In this document: piece by piece, positions 21,101 through 35,600 of the stretch
Layout: each line of letters opens with the position of its first letter
How positions within the stretch are numbered: position 1 is the stretch's first letter
Origin: Panagrolaimus kolymaensis
Lineage: Eukaryota; Nematoda; Chromadorea; Rhabditida; Panagrolaimidae
DNA: 64,000 nt
Reading direction: 5' to 3'
Assembly (NCBI GenBank): GCA_028622995.1
Contig: JAJQJQ010000018.1
Location: 1 to 64,000 of the forward strand
The notes under the pieces: generated by a model
Database searches by the model: none
The model's input: only the letters and a program-made list of their open reading frames with translations
Told to the model about the DNA's origin: nothing
Position numbers and translations under genes: made by a program

Positions 21101-21951
21101 AGATTCCAAGGCAAAGTATCTTCTTCTTTTTTTCTTCTTCAATAATTTTAAGATAACGAGTATTTGAGATATATTTTATTTTATTTTTACTAACTAAATT
21201 CTTTTTTTCTAAATTTTCCGGTTCAAAATTTATATTATTTTACTTTTCGACCTGTGTGTCCACTCGGGTTATTACGTTGACATTTATTTTTGTATATAAC
21301 AATTGCTTGCCATTCATATTATTATTAAATTTTTTACAAAGGTTAAGCAAGCTCTGTTGCATTTATTGCCATATCCAACTATCCATCCATCATTACTTTT
21401 GTTGGCAACTAGTCTCTCATTCTTTCCATTTCTTTTATTTTTTCTGTATTTTTATAAGTTTTTAAAATTTATATTTTTTGTTTTCTATGCCGTTTTATAA
21501 TAATATATATAAAGAATAAAGAAAGTTTATGATTTTTAATAAAATAAATTGAATGAAATTAAGGAAAGAAAAAAGCAAACAACATTTTTTTGTTTTTTGT
21601 ATATCAATTTAATTGTTTTGTTATTGCATTTAAAAAAAATGGAAAGTCATTGTACAATCAATTATAGAAAGGTGATGATGAAATAAATTTGTTTGAAAAA
21701 AGAAAATGGAAAATAAAAATAAACAGTTTTGATAAACGAACAACAACAATTTCATTTCATTCCATTCCATCACATCACCGATGTTGAGCTTCATTTGGAA
21801 AATAATTGGTATAAAGTCCACCCGGTGGCACTGGTAAAAAGAAGGGATCAGTTCGATTTCCGAATTTACGCGATATTCCTACTTGCTTCTAAAAAAATTT
21901 ACCATAAAACTTTACTCAAGGATAAAAATTAACTTTGTTTTTGTTAGTTTA
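21101..21951. other. Intergenic, between convergent genes
   Basis: AT-rich DNA between the end of the acyl-CoA synthetase gene (plus) and the stop codon of the receptor kinase (minus). It should hold both 3' UTRs. No coding or RNA signal seen. Confidence 0.6.
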
Positions 21952-23891
<1,940 letters not shown>

Positions 23892-26800
23892 TTATTGCAA
23901 TAAAATATATACCCAATGGCGGCGTCGAAAGCATTCAATTACCAAAAGTTTTTTTTTCTATAATAGAATAAATAAATTTATTTTAAAAAAGCACAGTTTA
24001 AAAATGAAGCAGAGCCAATAACAAAAAAGGTGGTGTAACACGATATCTCACTTCAAAAGAAAGTTCAACTACAAAAAAAATAAATTTGACGACAAAAGTT
24101 TCAGAAAGCACATTCATTACAAAAGAAGTGGAAAGTGAGAATAAATCGATAAGAAAAAAGCTTTTAGTATCTTTAAAAAGCTAAAAGGAAAAAACATTTT
24201 GACAATAAAAAAAAGTGAAGGTGAAAAAGAAAAGAGAAAATGCGTAAATTCGAGAGGAGGATAAGCAGCAAGCAGCCTCGCATAAGAAAGATGAAGACAC
24301 GCGCAAATGATGCGTAGCGAATCCCCCCTTCTCTCCCTCAATGTTTCGCCGATGCAATCCGATCGCAAATTTGTATGCATAAAAAAGTGATGATGGAAGA
24401 GCGTAAAGGCCGGATTGGCTTCAATTTTTTTGTTTATTTGAAGTCACTTAAAAACTTACTTTACATGGTTATGAAATATTTTTTTTAATATCAACAAAAC
24501 ATGAATAAATAAATGAAGTTTAAATCGCGCATTAAAAATCAAAAAGAAGAAGAAGAAAAAGATGAGAAAGAAAAAAGGAACAACTCTAATCTTCGAGGGA
24601 TTTAGAAAATCATTACGCTGAATGACTGAATGCAAGGAAAGAAAGATATATGTATTTTTGTTACAAATAAATACGCATACTTAAGAATCATTAGTGAACG
24701 TGAAAAATGTAAAATAGTGAAAATAAATACAAACAAAAAACTTTGGATTTAATAAAAAAAAATTGAAACTTGACAAGTTTTTACACTCAAAAAAAAATCG
24801 GTCATTTGGAAACTATCGCTTTTTTTGTTGTTCGGTACTTATTCAAGTGTTGCAGTTATCCGAAAAGAGAAAGTAAGTGAGCCATAACTGATTTTTTGTC
24901 GGGGATTTGAGAGGAGATTAAAAATAAGTGGAATACCGTTTTTGTTTCAATCAAAAATATTTTTTACAAAAATACATAAAAGTTCGAAAATAATAGGAAA
25001 TGTATAAAATCAAAAACAAAATCAAAAAATTGCTCTAACACAATCGACAGAGTAAAAAAAGAGAAAAAAAACTAAAGCTTTTTTTTTCATTAAACAATAA
25101 AATAAAAAATTCGGAGAGAATAAAAAAAAGATTGCTTCATTGACAGATATTTTTGACACAAGCGGTGGTGGTTTTAATTTGCGATTTTCCTTTATTATTT
25201 GCACATTTTCTTTTTTTATGATGTGAATTTAATGACGTTAAAAAACAAATTACTTATTTTTCTTCAGAAGATAAAAGATAGATTGAGAAAGAAAAAAAGA
25301 GAATAAAACAGATGATACAAGTAAGTTTAGTTTTTAAAAAAACTATCAAAAAAGGATCGCAAAAAAAGAAGAAGTGTAAAATCGTTAATCTTAAAATTTA
25401 ACAATTTTATTGTTGGGTAAAAACCTAAATAAAAAAGGCACAAAATTAAAAGAAAAAAAGCGGTTTGAAGGAAGATAAAAAAATGGATGGATGAGACTGT
25501 AAAATAAAAAAATTTTAAAAATGGAACCAGGAAATTATCCGGATCCATCCCTTGCTTTCTTGTGCTTGCTTTGCCCCATGCTGAGGACAGATGTCTGAGT
25601 TCTTTTTTATCCTCCATTCCTTTCCTGAAGATCTTTTTTTTATTTCTTCAAAATAAATAAAAAAGAAAAAAAATGAAAGCTGCTTTGGGATATCTCGATT
25701 TAGAACACATTCAAATAAATAAATGGAGAGAAACAAACACACAGGCAAGAAACACAATCATTTTTCTGAGCCACCGCAGCAACAGCGGTAGTGGTAGTTG
25801 GTTAGTTGATGTTTCGCTTCTCAAAAGTTGGCAGTCGTTGTTGTCATTCATTCATCGTCGCCGCGGCGACGATATGAAGTTAGTTAGTTAGGCCCAGAAA
25901 CCGGCCTTGTGTGATTTCCTTCCATTTTTTTCTATTGCGCGGGTCTTGACAAAAAAGACGAATATAACAGCCAACATCAAGAAAGACTAAAGGAATGTGT
26001 TAGTTGCGCAAACAGCCCCCACATAAATAATGATGATGTAAAAGCAGCAATGCAGTGTGTCCGCTGATGTTGATGCTGCTGATGCAAACAGCTAAGCGAT
26101 GATAAGTTGCAGATAGTTGAAGAGATTCTTGCTTGCTTGCAGAAGCAAAAAGAAAGAAGGAATAAAAAAGTGCGGATAAATCATAAATTTTTGTTTCGCT
26201 AAATAATGATCACACTTTTTAACGCAGAATAAATATTCCACAAAGAAGTAAAATATAAAAAGCGAGTGTAAATATCTAAGAAGAACCAGAACCCATTCAT
26301 AAAGGAGGGTTAACCACCATAATCCGCCACATTTAGCCTCAATCTTCTTCTAATCTTCAATTCAAACAGTTTTACAAACCTTATATTTTATGTGCAAAAA
26401 ATCACGGAATAACTTTTACTGCTCAAGGATGTAGTGGCAATACTTAGGAAATAGTTCAAGGGCCATGGAGGAAAAAAAGTAAGTAAAAGCTAAGGCAAAA
26501 AATGCTTGTTGGCTTGACAGAAGAAGCAAGTAGCAACAAAAAAGAAAGAACGATTCATTATTTCCTCTTTTCAACAACTTTTATTTTATTTTATTTTTTT
26601 CTTCATCTTCCTTGACAAACATTAAATTAGTTTTAAATTCAATTTTCAATGCTTTATGTGTACGTTAGGATAATTCAAAACTAATCATAGCATTAGTCAG
26701 GCAGTTAGTCTGTGTTAGTAGGAACAAAAACCAACAACAAAAAATCTGAAAATCTCTATCCTTTAATGGGCGATTTCAATATTTGTGAACAGAAAAAAGA

Positions 26801-27560
26801 AAAGAAAAAGAAGCAAATATAAATAATATGAAATAAACGTGCATTTTCATTTTGGATATTCCCGGAAAAAACGAGTAAATGAAGAAGAAAAAAAGAGTTA
26901 AATTTTTTTTTGCAGAAATCAAATTGGTGAAGAAAATTTTTTTTTGAGGGATAACAGGAATATAAAAAAGACTCAAATCTCCATCATCTCTTTTTTCCTC
27001 TTCAATTTTGACAATAATAAAAAAATCATTAACACTGTGTGTTTGTTGTCTCAGTAATCTTTTTTGGTTTTTTTGTTCAGGCGATTCAGAAAAAAAGCAA
27101 AGAAAAATACCGCAAAGGAAAATAGAAAAAGAAAAACGCGGGTGTTGCTTTTTTTGGGAGGAAAAAAGGAATATGACAACAACAACCAAGAGCATGAAAG
27201 CTGATTTTGAAAATAAAAATAAATCTTAAAATTCAATTGCATCATGAATGTAAATAATCATATATACTTATTTTGGACCACAAATAAAAGAAAAATGAAT
27301 CAGCGAAAGAAAAAATAAAAAAAGAACATTCTTCGACTTGTGGAGATCGGATTAACTCTTTTTTGCTAAATACTAAATGTTGACATAAAAGGTCGGAAAG
27401 ACGCGTTTTGAAGTTTAAAGTGTCAGCAAAGAAGAAAAAAATATTTTGAGCTGGAAACATAAAGCTAAATTGTAAATTCCAACTTTAGAATTTTTAAAAA
27501 TAGATGGATATTAATGGTTTTTATTTTGGTAGAAAAATGTTTAAAAAAATTTTAAAAAAA
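23892..27560. other. 3.7 kb without a supported gene
   Basis: AT-rich DNA with many A- and T-runs; the open frames are short and low-complexity. It must contain either the remaining upstream exons or a large intron of the receptor kinase, plus the 3' UTR of the next gene (TTTATT at 27,570-27,575 is a minus-strand polyadenylation signal). Short candidate exons just upstream of 23,891 could not be joined in phase. A locally GC-richer patch (about 25,760-26,120) might be a promoter. Confidence 0.4.
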
Positions 27561-27635
27561 AGATAGGTGTTTATTGAATTTTTATGTGATAAAATAAAAT
27601 ACAATATTTATAAAAAATACATATGCGTTTAAAAA

Positions 27636-28376
27636 TTATGCATGTGCAACAGTAAAACGGACAAAACGTTTAGCATTTATGAGTGAAGTTAAATCACCCG
27701 CACATCGACAATCAAATTTATCAAAAAGTTGAAGAAATCGTCCAATTCGAACCACATTTCTCGTGATTGAACCTTGTTCAATTGAAAACAAATTTGATGT
27801 TTCATCCGTGGCTTGAATGATAGGTTGCTGAGTGGTGGTGGTGGGGACTTCTTCCGTTGGAACATCGTGATCAGCCTGAATCCAACCCAATTCTTGCAAT
27901 TTTTGTTGAGATTCTTTGATCAAAGTAATTAAACTATTCAAAAGGCTTTCATTTTTCTAAAATAAATTTTTTTACGTCGAAAACTTGGTAATTTGAAGCA
28001 TTTAAGTTAAGTTTAACAAATTTTTTCCTCACTTTTATTGGTACTCTTCCTTCATTTGTATGTGGTGATGCTGTTGTGGTAGAGGGAGAAGGAGTTACTG
28101 TAGGCTTTGGATCCCGATTTTGATGAACGACAAATAATTTTGGATGGAATTGTGATGTCGTAAGATTGGATTCAAAACTTAAAGTTTTTAAAAGTTCATC
28201 AATGCTGTTTCCATGATTATTTCGAATAAAGCAATCACAGCTAAATACATGATTCATAATTGATCCTAAACTATTAATTTTTCTTTGATTTAATTAATGA
28301 AAAACTTACCAAATTTGGATCTTCCAAAAGCATGAGTAACAAAAGTTGTAAGAAAAACAAAGAAAATCAGCCTCAT
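27636..28376 (-). CDS. Small secreted protein, family not recognised (206 aa)
   Basis: Three exons on the minus strand: 28,376-28,310, 28,265-28,033 and 27,956-27,636, joining in phases 1 and 0. The start ATG at 28,376 opens a clear signal peptide (MRLIFFVFLTTFVTHAFG). The mature part has two CxC pairs far apart: CDC soon after the signal, and CRC near the end. Between them is a Thr/Pro/Ser-rich linker with a TTTTQQP stretch, likely O-glycosylated. The C-terminus is basic and hydrophobic. No known family or catalytic motif was identified. It could be a cuticle, matrix or secreted effector-type protein; nothing in the neighbourhood decides this. Confidence 0.7.
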
Positions 28377-29968
28377 TTTGAATTTCACCAAAATTCAGAA
28401 TGATCGCTTTCGCATGAAACTTATGTAATCCATTGAAAGTAAAACAACGCCCTTTCATTTTATTGTTTGCTTCATTTTTAGCTTCAAGCAAAGAAAATAT
28501 GCAAATTTTTGCATTATGATTTTTTTATAATGCAGTTGTCAAAACAAATATGCGTGAGCTGCGTAATAATCGTAATAATTAAAATTGTATAGTAAGGTGG
28601 ACTTGGAACAATATCTCCAAAACCAAACTTTGGGATTTTTTACACATTCTTATGAACTGATTTAGAGATGATATTATGATAAAAAAAGGCATGCATTTAA
28701 TTATCAGAGTTAAAAAATGTTTAAAACTCCATAAATCAGGGAATTTTATTTAAACAAATTGAACCATGAATTCAGTTTATTAAACCAGTGTCAAAAAAGT
28801 GCTACTCTTTAGTTTTAATTTAGATGTATCAATTTGTTATTGAGTTTTTATAGAAAACAAATGTGCCACTGCTGATACTAGAAACATTTTGCCATTAAAG
28901 CGCGCCATTGCCAACTAAATTTTAGCATTTTTGCATAAAATTTACGAAGTTAATAAAGTTCTTTAAAACAGTAATTACAGTTTTCCTAATATATTAAGAT
29001 TTGTTACTTTTTAAAATGTGTTTACCATAATACGAAATTCGGTTGAGAACCTTTTTTTTACATTTAGTTTACCAACTTTTTTAAACCTACTTTTTAAAAG
29101 CAGCTGTATAATATTCTTCTTTTATGTTATTGATTTACACATTTCCTTTTATTACCAATGCTTTATTTAAAATGCTGTAAAAAAGCTTTTTAAATTTTAA
29201 TATTTTATGCTTTTTGCAAAATTTTTCTTGCTAATTCAAAAGTTATAATTATATATTTTTCCATTTTTCTTTGAGAATCTTTTAATTTTTTTAACTTTAT
29301 TATTATCACTTCAAAAACTTTTATATTCCAGCATTTTTGATTATATGTTCTAAGCAAAACTTACATAAAAAAATCCATAAAATGCAAAAATTTTGGTTTG
29401 ATTTTTCTCCACCAAATCAAGCAATCAAAATGTTATAATCCTAACACGATAAATGAAACTGTAGTATTGGCTGCTGCAGCAGCGCTTTTTTACTTTTTTT
29501 TTGTCGGATCGTTAAAAAAATGATGGTGAAAAAAATATAATAATTTTTCAAAAATTCTCTTTAAATAAAATTTGTTTATCCTTAATTTCCTATATTTATC
29601 CTTGATTTGATGACCTGGCTCTTGCTTCACAATAACTGTGAAAGGGTGCATGCCAAAGTAACTAGACAAATAGAGCCTCATTCTTCACTAACTTTCTCAC
29701 TCTTGTCATCATTTTTATTTTTAGTCCTTACCCTTTTTTAGCTTAGAGTCTAGATTTGTTTATTGAAGATGCCATAACTTTCCTCCCTTTTCATTTAAAA
29801 CAATTCCTGTCTTTATCCTTCCTAAAATTTAGTTCGCCATTTTGAATATTCCGAGCGTCCTTCTTTTTATTAACCGTTCGCATTATTTATAAAAAGTTTA
29901 CCTCTAACTTTATATATATTCTTTTTCTTGTAGGTTAAAATAAAAAAACTAATCAAAACGCGATCAAA
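28377..29968. other. Intergenic between divergent genes
   Basis: 1.6 kb of AT-rich DNA holding the promoters of the secreted protein (minus) and cgh-1 (plus). A splice-acceptor-like TTCTTGTAG ends at 29,933, 35 nt before the cgh-1 ATG, and is probably a trans-splice or 5'-UTR acceptor. No other feature seen. Confidence 0.5.
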
Positions 29969-31415
29969 ATGGCTACAGAAGCTGTAACCAAAACCACTGA
30001 AGAATGGAAGTCGGAACTTCAACTTCCCGCTAAAGATATGAGATACAAAACTATGGTGAGTTCCACCTTTTATTTTTATTGCTTTTCTTATGCCATGGGT
30101 TTTTAGGATGTAACAAACACACGCGGCTTGGATTTTGAAGAATTTTCTCTCAGTCGGGATCTTTTAAAAGGTATATTTGAAAAAGGTTGGGAACGTCCAA
30201 GTCCCATTCAAGAAGCATCTATTGGTATTGCCCTCTCTGGTCAAGATATTCTTGCACGTGCTAAAAATGGTACCGGTAAAACAGGCGCTTATTGTATTCC
30301 TCTCATCGAACGCCTTGACACCAAAAAAGATGCCATTCAAGCATTAATTATTGTTCCAACTCGAGAATTGGCCCTTCAAACTTCACAAATTTGTGTTGAA
30401 TTAGGAAAGCATTTGGGCCTTAAAGTATGTTTCACTTTTTTATTTGCTTTCTTTATAATAAATTAAACTTTAGGTGATGGTAACAACTGGTGGAACAGAT
30501 TTACGCGATGATATTTTGCGTCTTAATAGTACCGTGCATCTTATTGTTGCCACTCCTGGACGTATTATTGATTTGATGGAAAAGGGTGTAGCTGATGTTA
30601 AAAATTGCAAAATGTTAGTCTTGGATGAAGCAGATAAATTATTATCTCAAGATTTCCAAGGTGTTCTTGATAAACTTGTTTCATTCTTGCCAAAAGACCG
30701 CCAAATTATGCTTTATTCTGCCACCTTTCCCCGCACTGTGGCATCTTTCATGGAAGGTCACATGAAAAATCCATATGAAATTAATCTCATGGAAGAACTC
30801 ACTTTAATAGGTGTAACACAATATTATGCTTTTGTACAAGAAAAACAGAAGGTTCATTGCTTGAATACTCTCTTCCGAAAGGTTTGTCACCATTTTTTTT
30901 AGTTTTGTCTTTAAAATATATATATATTTTATTTGTTTTAGCTCCAAATTAATCAATCAATTATCTTTTGTAATTCCACTCAACGGGTTGAATTGTTAGC
31001 TAAGAAGATAACAGAATTAGGCTATTCCTGTTATTATATCCATTCCAAAATGGCTCAACATCATCGTAATCGAGTCTTCCACGATTTTCGTGAAGGACAT
31101 TGCAGAAATCTTGTTTGTTCCGATCTTCTTACTCGTGGTATCGACATTCAAGCTGTAAATGTCGTAATTAATTTTGATTTTCCACGAAATTCTGAAACAT
31201 ATCTTCATCGCATTGGTCGAAGTGGTCGATTTGGCCATCTTGGTATTGCAATCAATCTCATCACTGCCGAAGATCGAGGAAATTTAAAGCGAATTGAAAA
31301 GGAACTTCGCTCTGAAATTGCTCCTATTCCAACTGATGTTGATCCAAAGCTATATGTTGCTGATTTTCAACGCGATCTCAATGATGATGATTTTGCAAAG
31401 AAAACGGTTGAATAA
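29969..31415 (+). CDS. cgh-1: DEAD-box RNA helicase CGH-1 (DDX6/Dhh1)
   Basis: Four exons (29,969-30,055; 30,107-30,424; 30,474-30,881; 30,942-31,415) give 428 residues, about the length of C. elegans CGH-1. The protein is the DDX6/Dhh1/Me31B helicase of P bodies and germ granules, acting in mRNA storage, decapping and translational repression. Motifs in order: FEEF Q-motif region with RPSPIQ, Walker [28 protein letters not shown], the second RecA domain with [16 protein letters not shown] and [13 protein letters not shown]. All catalytic residues are present. LLTRGID replaces the more common LFTRGID. All introns are short with good consensus. Confident ortholog call. Confidence 0.97.
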
Positions 31416-32740
31416 ATAATATTAAAATTCGGGTTACTTTTTTTGTTTTTTTGTTTTATTTTGTATTTCATTTTCTCCAAATTTTGTTTGATTTGATTAT
31501 TCTACGTAGATGCTTCTTTTCTCGAAACGGGAGATATCATTTTTACTTTTAAATAATTTGTTTTATTTTGTGTTAGCATTTAAAGAAGCAAGATATACCA
31601 TTGTTAAATTATTTTGGTTCTTTTGCGGAACCACCCTCACAAAAAAAATTTGATTTGTCTAGGATTTTGAACATCGTTTAAGATCTGCCTTTTTTGGGAA
31701 TCAACTCTCCTAAAAAAGTGTCACCTTTGCTATTATTTGGATTCTATATTTTGATTTTCTAAAAAATTTGTGAGCATTGTTTTCTTTTCTTGCTTGATGT
31801 TGTTATTGCGCGTGTGTCATTTTGAAAGATCAAGATCCATTTTTTGATCTCATTTTTATATATTTAAACTATTATTGAAGCAATGTCTTTTTATTATATT
31901 TCTTATTATCAGTATTTTATTTTTTATTTTTTGTACAACCTTTTATACCATCTACCATCTGATGTTTCTTTTTTTGTTGTCCATCTTTCTTGTTTCATCT
32001 AACCTTGATTGATGCAACAAAAAATGCAACAAAAAATGCAACAAAAAACAATTAACTTCTGTGTGCTATTAATCAGTTCCACAGACTTTTTTTTTAGAAT
32101 TTCATTTATTTTACGGGTTTGTATTGAACGCATGATCAATACAAAAAGTTTTGTCAGGCATGTAATTTGAATTATTACTACTCTCTATCTCTTTGTCTCT
32201 TTATTTTTTTTGTTATTTAAAAGAAAAAAACAACTTAAACAAAATCTTTTTTTTGTTAGCCGTTTGCTTGTAGTTTCTTTATTGATTTAAATGTTTTCTA
32301 ATTTTTCTTAGTTTGTTATTTATTTTTTTAATAAAGCATCGGCGCAAAAAAAAACTTTTTTTGAGTATTGAAATTGACATTGGAATGAAAGCAGCAGCAG
32401 ACAACAACTTGGAACAGACAGAGAGCAAAGTTTTTGTTGTTGTTGGGCTTGCTTGCTTTTATCTCTTCCTTCTGCTTTTTACGTTTTACGTGTGTTTGAA
32501 AGAAAAAACGTTTAAGCAGTCATTTTGCTTTATTTTTTGTTGTTGCAATTGTTTTTACACAGAACAAAAAAATATGACAGCTTTTATTAGAAATGAGAAA
32601 AAAAAGTTGACCTTTAGCTTTCAGAAATTTTTTGGTGTTGGTTTCGTTTATTTTTTCGATCAAATTTTTTAATTCAATTTCCCTCGTTCTCATGCCTTTG
32701 TTGTTCTTGCTTCTTATTTTTTTTCTTTTTCAGCAAAAAA
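31416..32740. other. Intergenic, cgh-1 3' region and UGT promoter
   Basis: T-rich DNA of 1.3 kb. Three tandem copies of ATGCAACAAAAAA-like sequence occur at about 32,011-32,050. A trans-splice-like acceptor TTTTTCAG ends at 32,733, just before the UGT ATG. No gene seen; the open frame inside is T-rich and has no homology. Confidence 0.5.
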
Positions 32741-34598
32741 ATGAATCACTTATTTTGGTTATTTTTAATTTTTTCAATAATATTTTTAATTGTTGATGGT
32801 GCCAAAATATTAATTTATACTCCCAATATTAGTCCAAGCCATGTTGTGATGAGTGGTCGAATGGCTGATGTTTTGATAAAAGCTGGCCATGATGTAGTTC
32901 TTTTTATTCCTGAATATGATCGAACCGTAACTTTAAATGGTACAAAATTTGCTAAAGTTTGGAGAATGCAAAATATTAGTGATGCATTTGAAAAAGGTAT
33001 GGAAGAAGTGGGGCCAACACTTTTTACTCATCCATATGGAACACCCGCGGATAGAATAATTTTTGAAGAAAGTGTTGGAGAAATGTGTGAAGGTAAGACA
33101 CCTGGTTGATAATTTTCGGAAGAAAATATTTCTTTTATAGCAATTATGGAAAGGCACAAAGAGCTAGATATAATAAGAAATTATAATTTTGATATGGTTA
33201 TCACTGAAATGATAGATCTTTGTGGGTTGGGTATCACACATTTTCTTGGAATTAAAAATCATATTTGGCATTCCACAACCCCATTGCATGATAACGTTGC
33301 CTATAATTTGGGTGTTCCTTCTCCAATTAGCTATGTTCCTTCGACCGAAGAAAATCTTCTTGGTCCAAAAATGTCATTTCGGGAAAGAACATTTAATTTT
33401 TACATGTATTTAATCGCAATTTATTTACACCATTATGGAACAAATAAGGTTTCTTTTTTTTAACTCATTTTCGTTCATTTGCTTTTTTTATTTATGGACT
33501 CTGTTGCAAAGAAGCAAAATGCAATAAGAAAAATGGGGCAAATGTAAAAAAACAAAACCAATTATTTGTTTTTTAGGCAACGGTTGCAATTCAAAAAATT
33601 GCTGGTCCCGACTTTCCCAATGTTCGTAAAATAGCATCGGAATCAACTTTGGCATTTGTAAACAGCGATGAATTTCTCGATCTTCCTCGACCCATCCTTC
33701 ATAAAACAATTTATATTGGCGGTTTGGGAATTGATTATGTTGCAAAACCTGTTGAAGAAGTAAGCAAAAGCCATTAAATTATTATTACAATCATTTTTTA
33801 TAGCCATATAATTCCTTTTTAACGCAAAAAGGCAAAAAAGGTGTAATTGTTTTTTCACTTGGTACCATTGCACCTACAGCCTTGATTGATGAGTCAACAA
33901 AGAAAAATCTAATTAAAATTTTTGCTCAATTTAAGGATTATAATTTTATTGTTAAAGTTGATTCTGATGAACAAATGTTGGTTAAATTAGCTGCTAAAAC
34001 AACAAATATTATGACAACTTCTTGGATGCCACAATCAGATATTTTAGGTAACTAAGTTATTTTTGCCTTTTTTATATTAAAAAAATGAAGTCAACTTTTT
34101 TCAGGTCATCCAAATATTAAACTTTTTATTATGCATGGCGGTTTTAATGGTTTACTTGAAGCTGCAATCCGTGGCGTTCCCGTTGTTGTTATTCCACTTT
34201 ATGCTGATCAATTTCGAAATGCTAAAACAGCGGAATATCGAGGATTTGGAATTGTTGTGGATAAAATGCATCTTGGTGGTTCAGAATTAAAAAATGCAAT
34301 AAATACAGTTTTAACAAATCAAAATTATTCTTTAAAAGCCAAACGTATTTCTTCACTAATTCGTTCAAAACCATTTAAACCAAATGAAATTTTTATTAAA
34401 TGGATTGATTTTGTTTCAACCAATGGTTTATTACCCGAATTAACCCCTGAAGGAGCTCACATGGGAATAATAGAATATTTTTGTCTTGATGTTATTGTTG
34501 TTGCATTATCCATTCCTATTTTCATAATATTTTTATTGTTTTACATCATACGACAAGGATATTACTCATATATTCATACGAAATTGAAATCTGAGTAG
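32741..34598 (+). CDS. UDP-glucuronosyltransferase (UGT, GT1 family)
   Basis: Five exons (32,741-33,092; 33,141-33,448; 33,577-33,759; 33,804-34,047; 34,105-34,598) encode 526 residues, the normal UGT length. Transfers a sugar from a UDP-sugar to small lipophilic molecules in the ER lumen; used in detoxification. Visible: N-terminal signal peptide, SHVVMSGRMADVLIKAGHDV acceptor-domain start with the conserved His, VIVFSLGT at the start of the C-terminal domain, and the UDP-binding signature from about 34,126 (HGGFNGLLEA, GVPVVVIPLYADQFRNA). A single C-terminal membrane helix is followed by KLKSE, a KxKxx ER-retrieval signal. The signature has MHGGFNG instead of the usual THGGxxS, common variation in nematodes. 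Start supported by the signal peptide and a splice acceptor eight bases upstream. Confidence 0.95.
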
Positions 34599-35214
34599 TA
34601 AATAACATGAGAAATATTTTTACTTTTTTAAGTGAACAAAATAAACAATTTTTTTAAAACTAAAAGTATCTTTTCTCGTCGCAAAAAAAAAACAAGCATA
34701 GAACAGAAAAGTTGAATAAAAAAGTAACAATGAAAATTAGTGGTGAAGGCTCACTTTTTTTCTTTCAACTAACTATCATCCATCATCATCAAACTTATAG
34801 ACAGACAGTATGTATCATCCAAAAAAATTTAACTTAAAAACAAGCAATGTCATCAAATGCTTATTTTATTATGAAATAATATGCGAAAAATTTCATAAAT
34901 ATATATTTGCATTTTATTAAGAACTTTAAACAAAACAAAACACTTTTTGTAACATTACTTCCATCACGTAACTAAACGTAATGCGAGAGAGCATAACAAA
35001 AAAGTATACACATGTTTTTTTAACAAGCTCATATTACAAATTAAATAAGCTCAAAATATTTTTTTATCTTTACTAAATTTATTCCACTTCATTATTAGGA
35101 AAATCAAAAACAACGATTGTTACAAGCAAAAGTTCAAAAATTGAGATCGACTAAATTGTCACTTAATTATAGGTACTAAAAATAATAAAATAAGTACATG
35201 GATTCTACGGTGGC
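34599..35214. other. Intergenic, convergent 3' regions
   Basis: About 600 bp AT-rich DNA. AATAAACAA near 34,640 is a likely polyadenylation signal for the UGT gene. No other feature. Confidence 0.5.
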
Positions 35215-35600
35215 TTAAAAACGATAATTTAAACCTAATATATTTGCTTGGGTGAGATCATGAACGGCTTGCTCCAATTCATCGCAACATAGCCGACTAA
35301 TAATATCATAAGTGCAAAAACCGGTACAACATAGATGCACAATATTTTCATGAAGATTTATGGATCCTTTACCAACAACATCGACTAAAAATTTTCAATT
35401 AATTACAAAAAAATTTTGTAAAAAAAATTTAACTTACCAAAAACTTCGTTTCCTGTAAAGCAAGCATTCTTGTATCCTGAAGGCGTGCAAGCTTCTTTCA
35501 AAGTTTTAAATAGTTTTGATCCACATCGAACCGTTGAACTTTCAATAGTTAAGACGAACAAAGAAATAATAAAGAAAATAAGAAAAATAAACACTTTCAT
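35215..35600 (-). CDS. Insulin-like peptide, short linker type (110 aa)
   Basis: Two exons, 35,600-35,438 and 35,384-35,215, joined by a phase-1 intron between the B- and A-chain regions, the position and phase usual in the insulin superfamily. Signal peptide: MKVFIFLIFFIISLFVLTIES. The B chain has CG with 11 residues to the next Cys (CGSKLFKTLKEAC) plus an extra Cys. The A chain has CCTGFCTYDIISRLC, exactly CC-x3-C-x8-C, followed by an extra Cys. The extra pair suggests a fourth disulfide as in several nematode insulins. There is no dibasic site between the chains, so it may act as a single chain. A 24-residue tail follows. It probably signals through the DAF-2 type receptor as agonist or antagonist; which cannot be told. 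Confidence 0.85.

Noticed and set aside
23935..24090. Short exons that might encode a membrane segment of the receptor kinase
   Set aside because: Acceptor-like sites and short open stretches exist, but none joins in phase to the juxtamembrane exon.
26776..27195. Minus-strand frame of 139 codons
   Set aside because: Low-complexity Phe/Lys-rich translation of A/T runs, without homology or splice context.
32313..32672. Plus-strand frame of 119 codons
   Set aside because: Phe/Lys/Cys-rich translation of T-rich intergenic DNA, no signal of coding, directly before the UGT trans-splice site.
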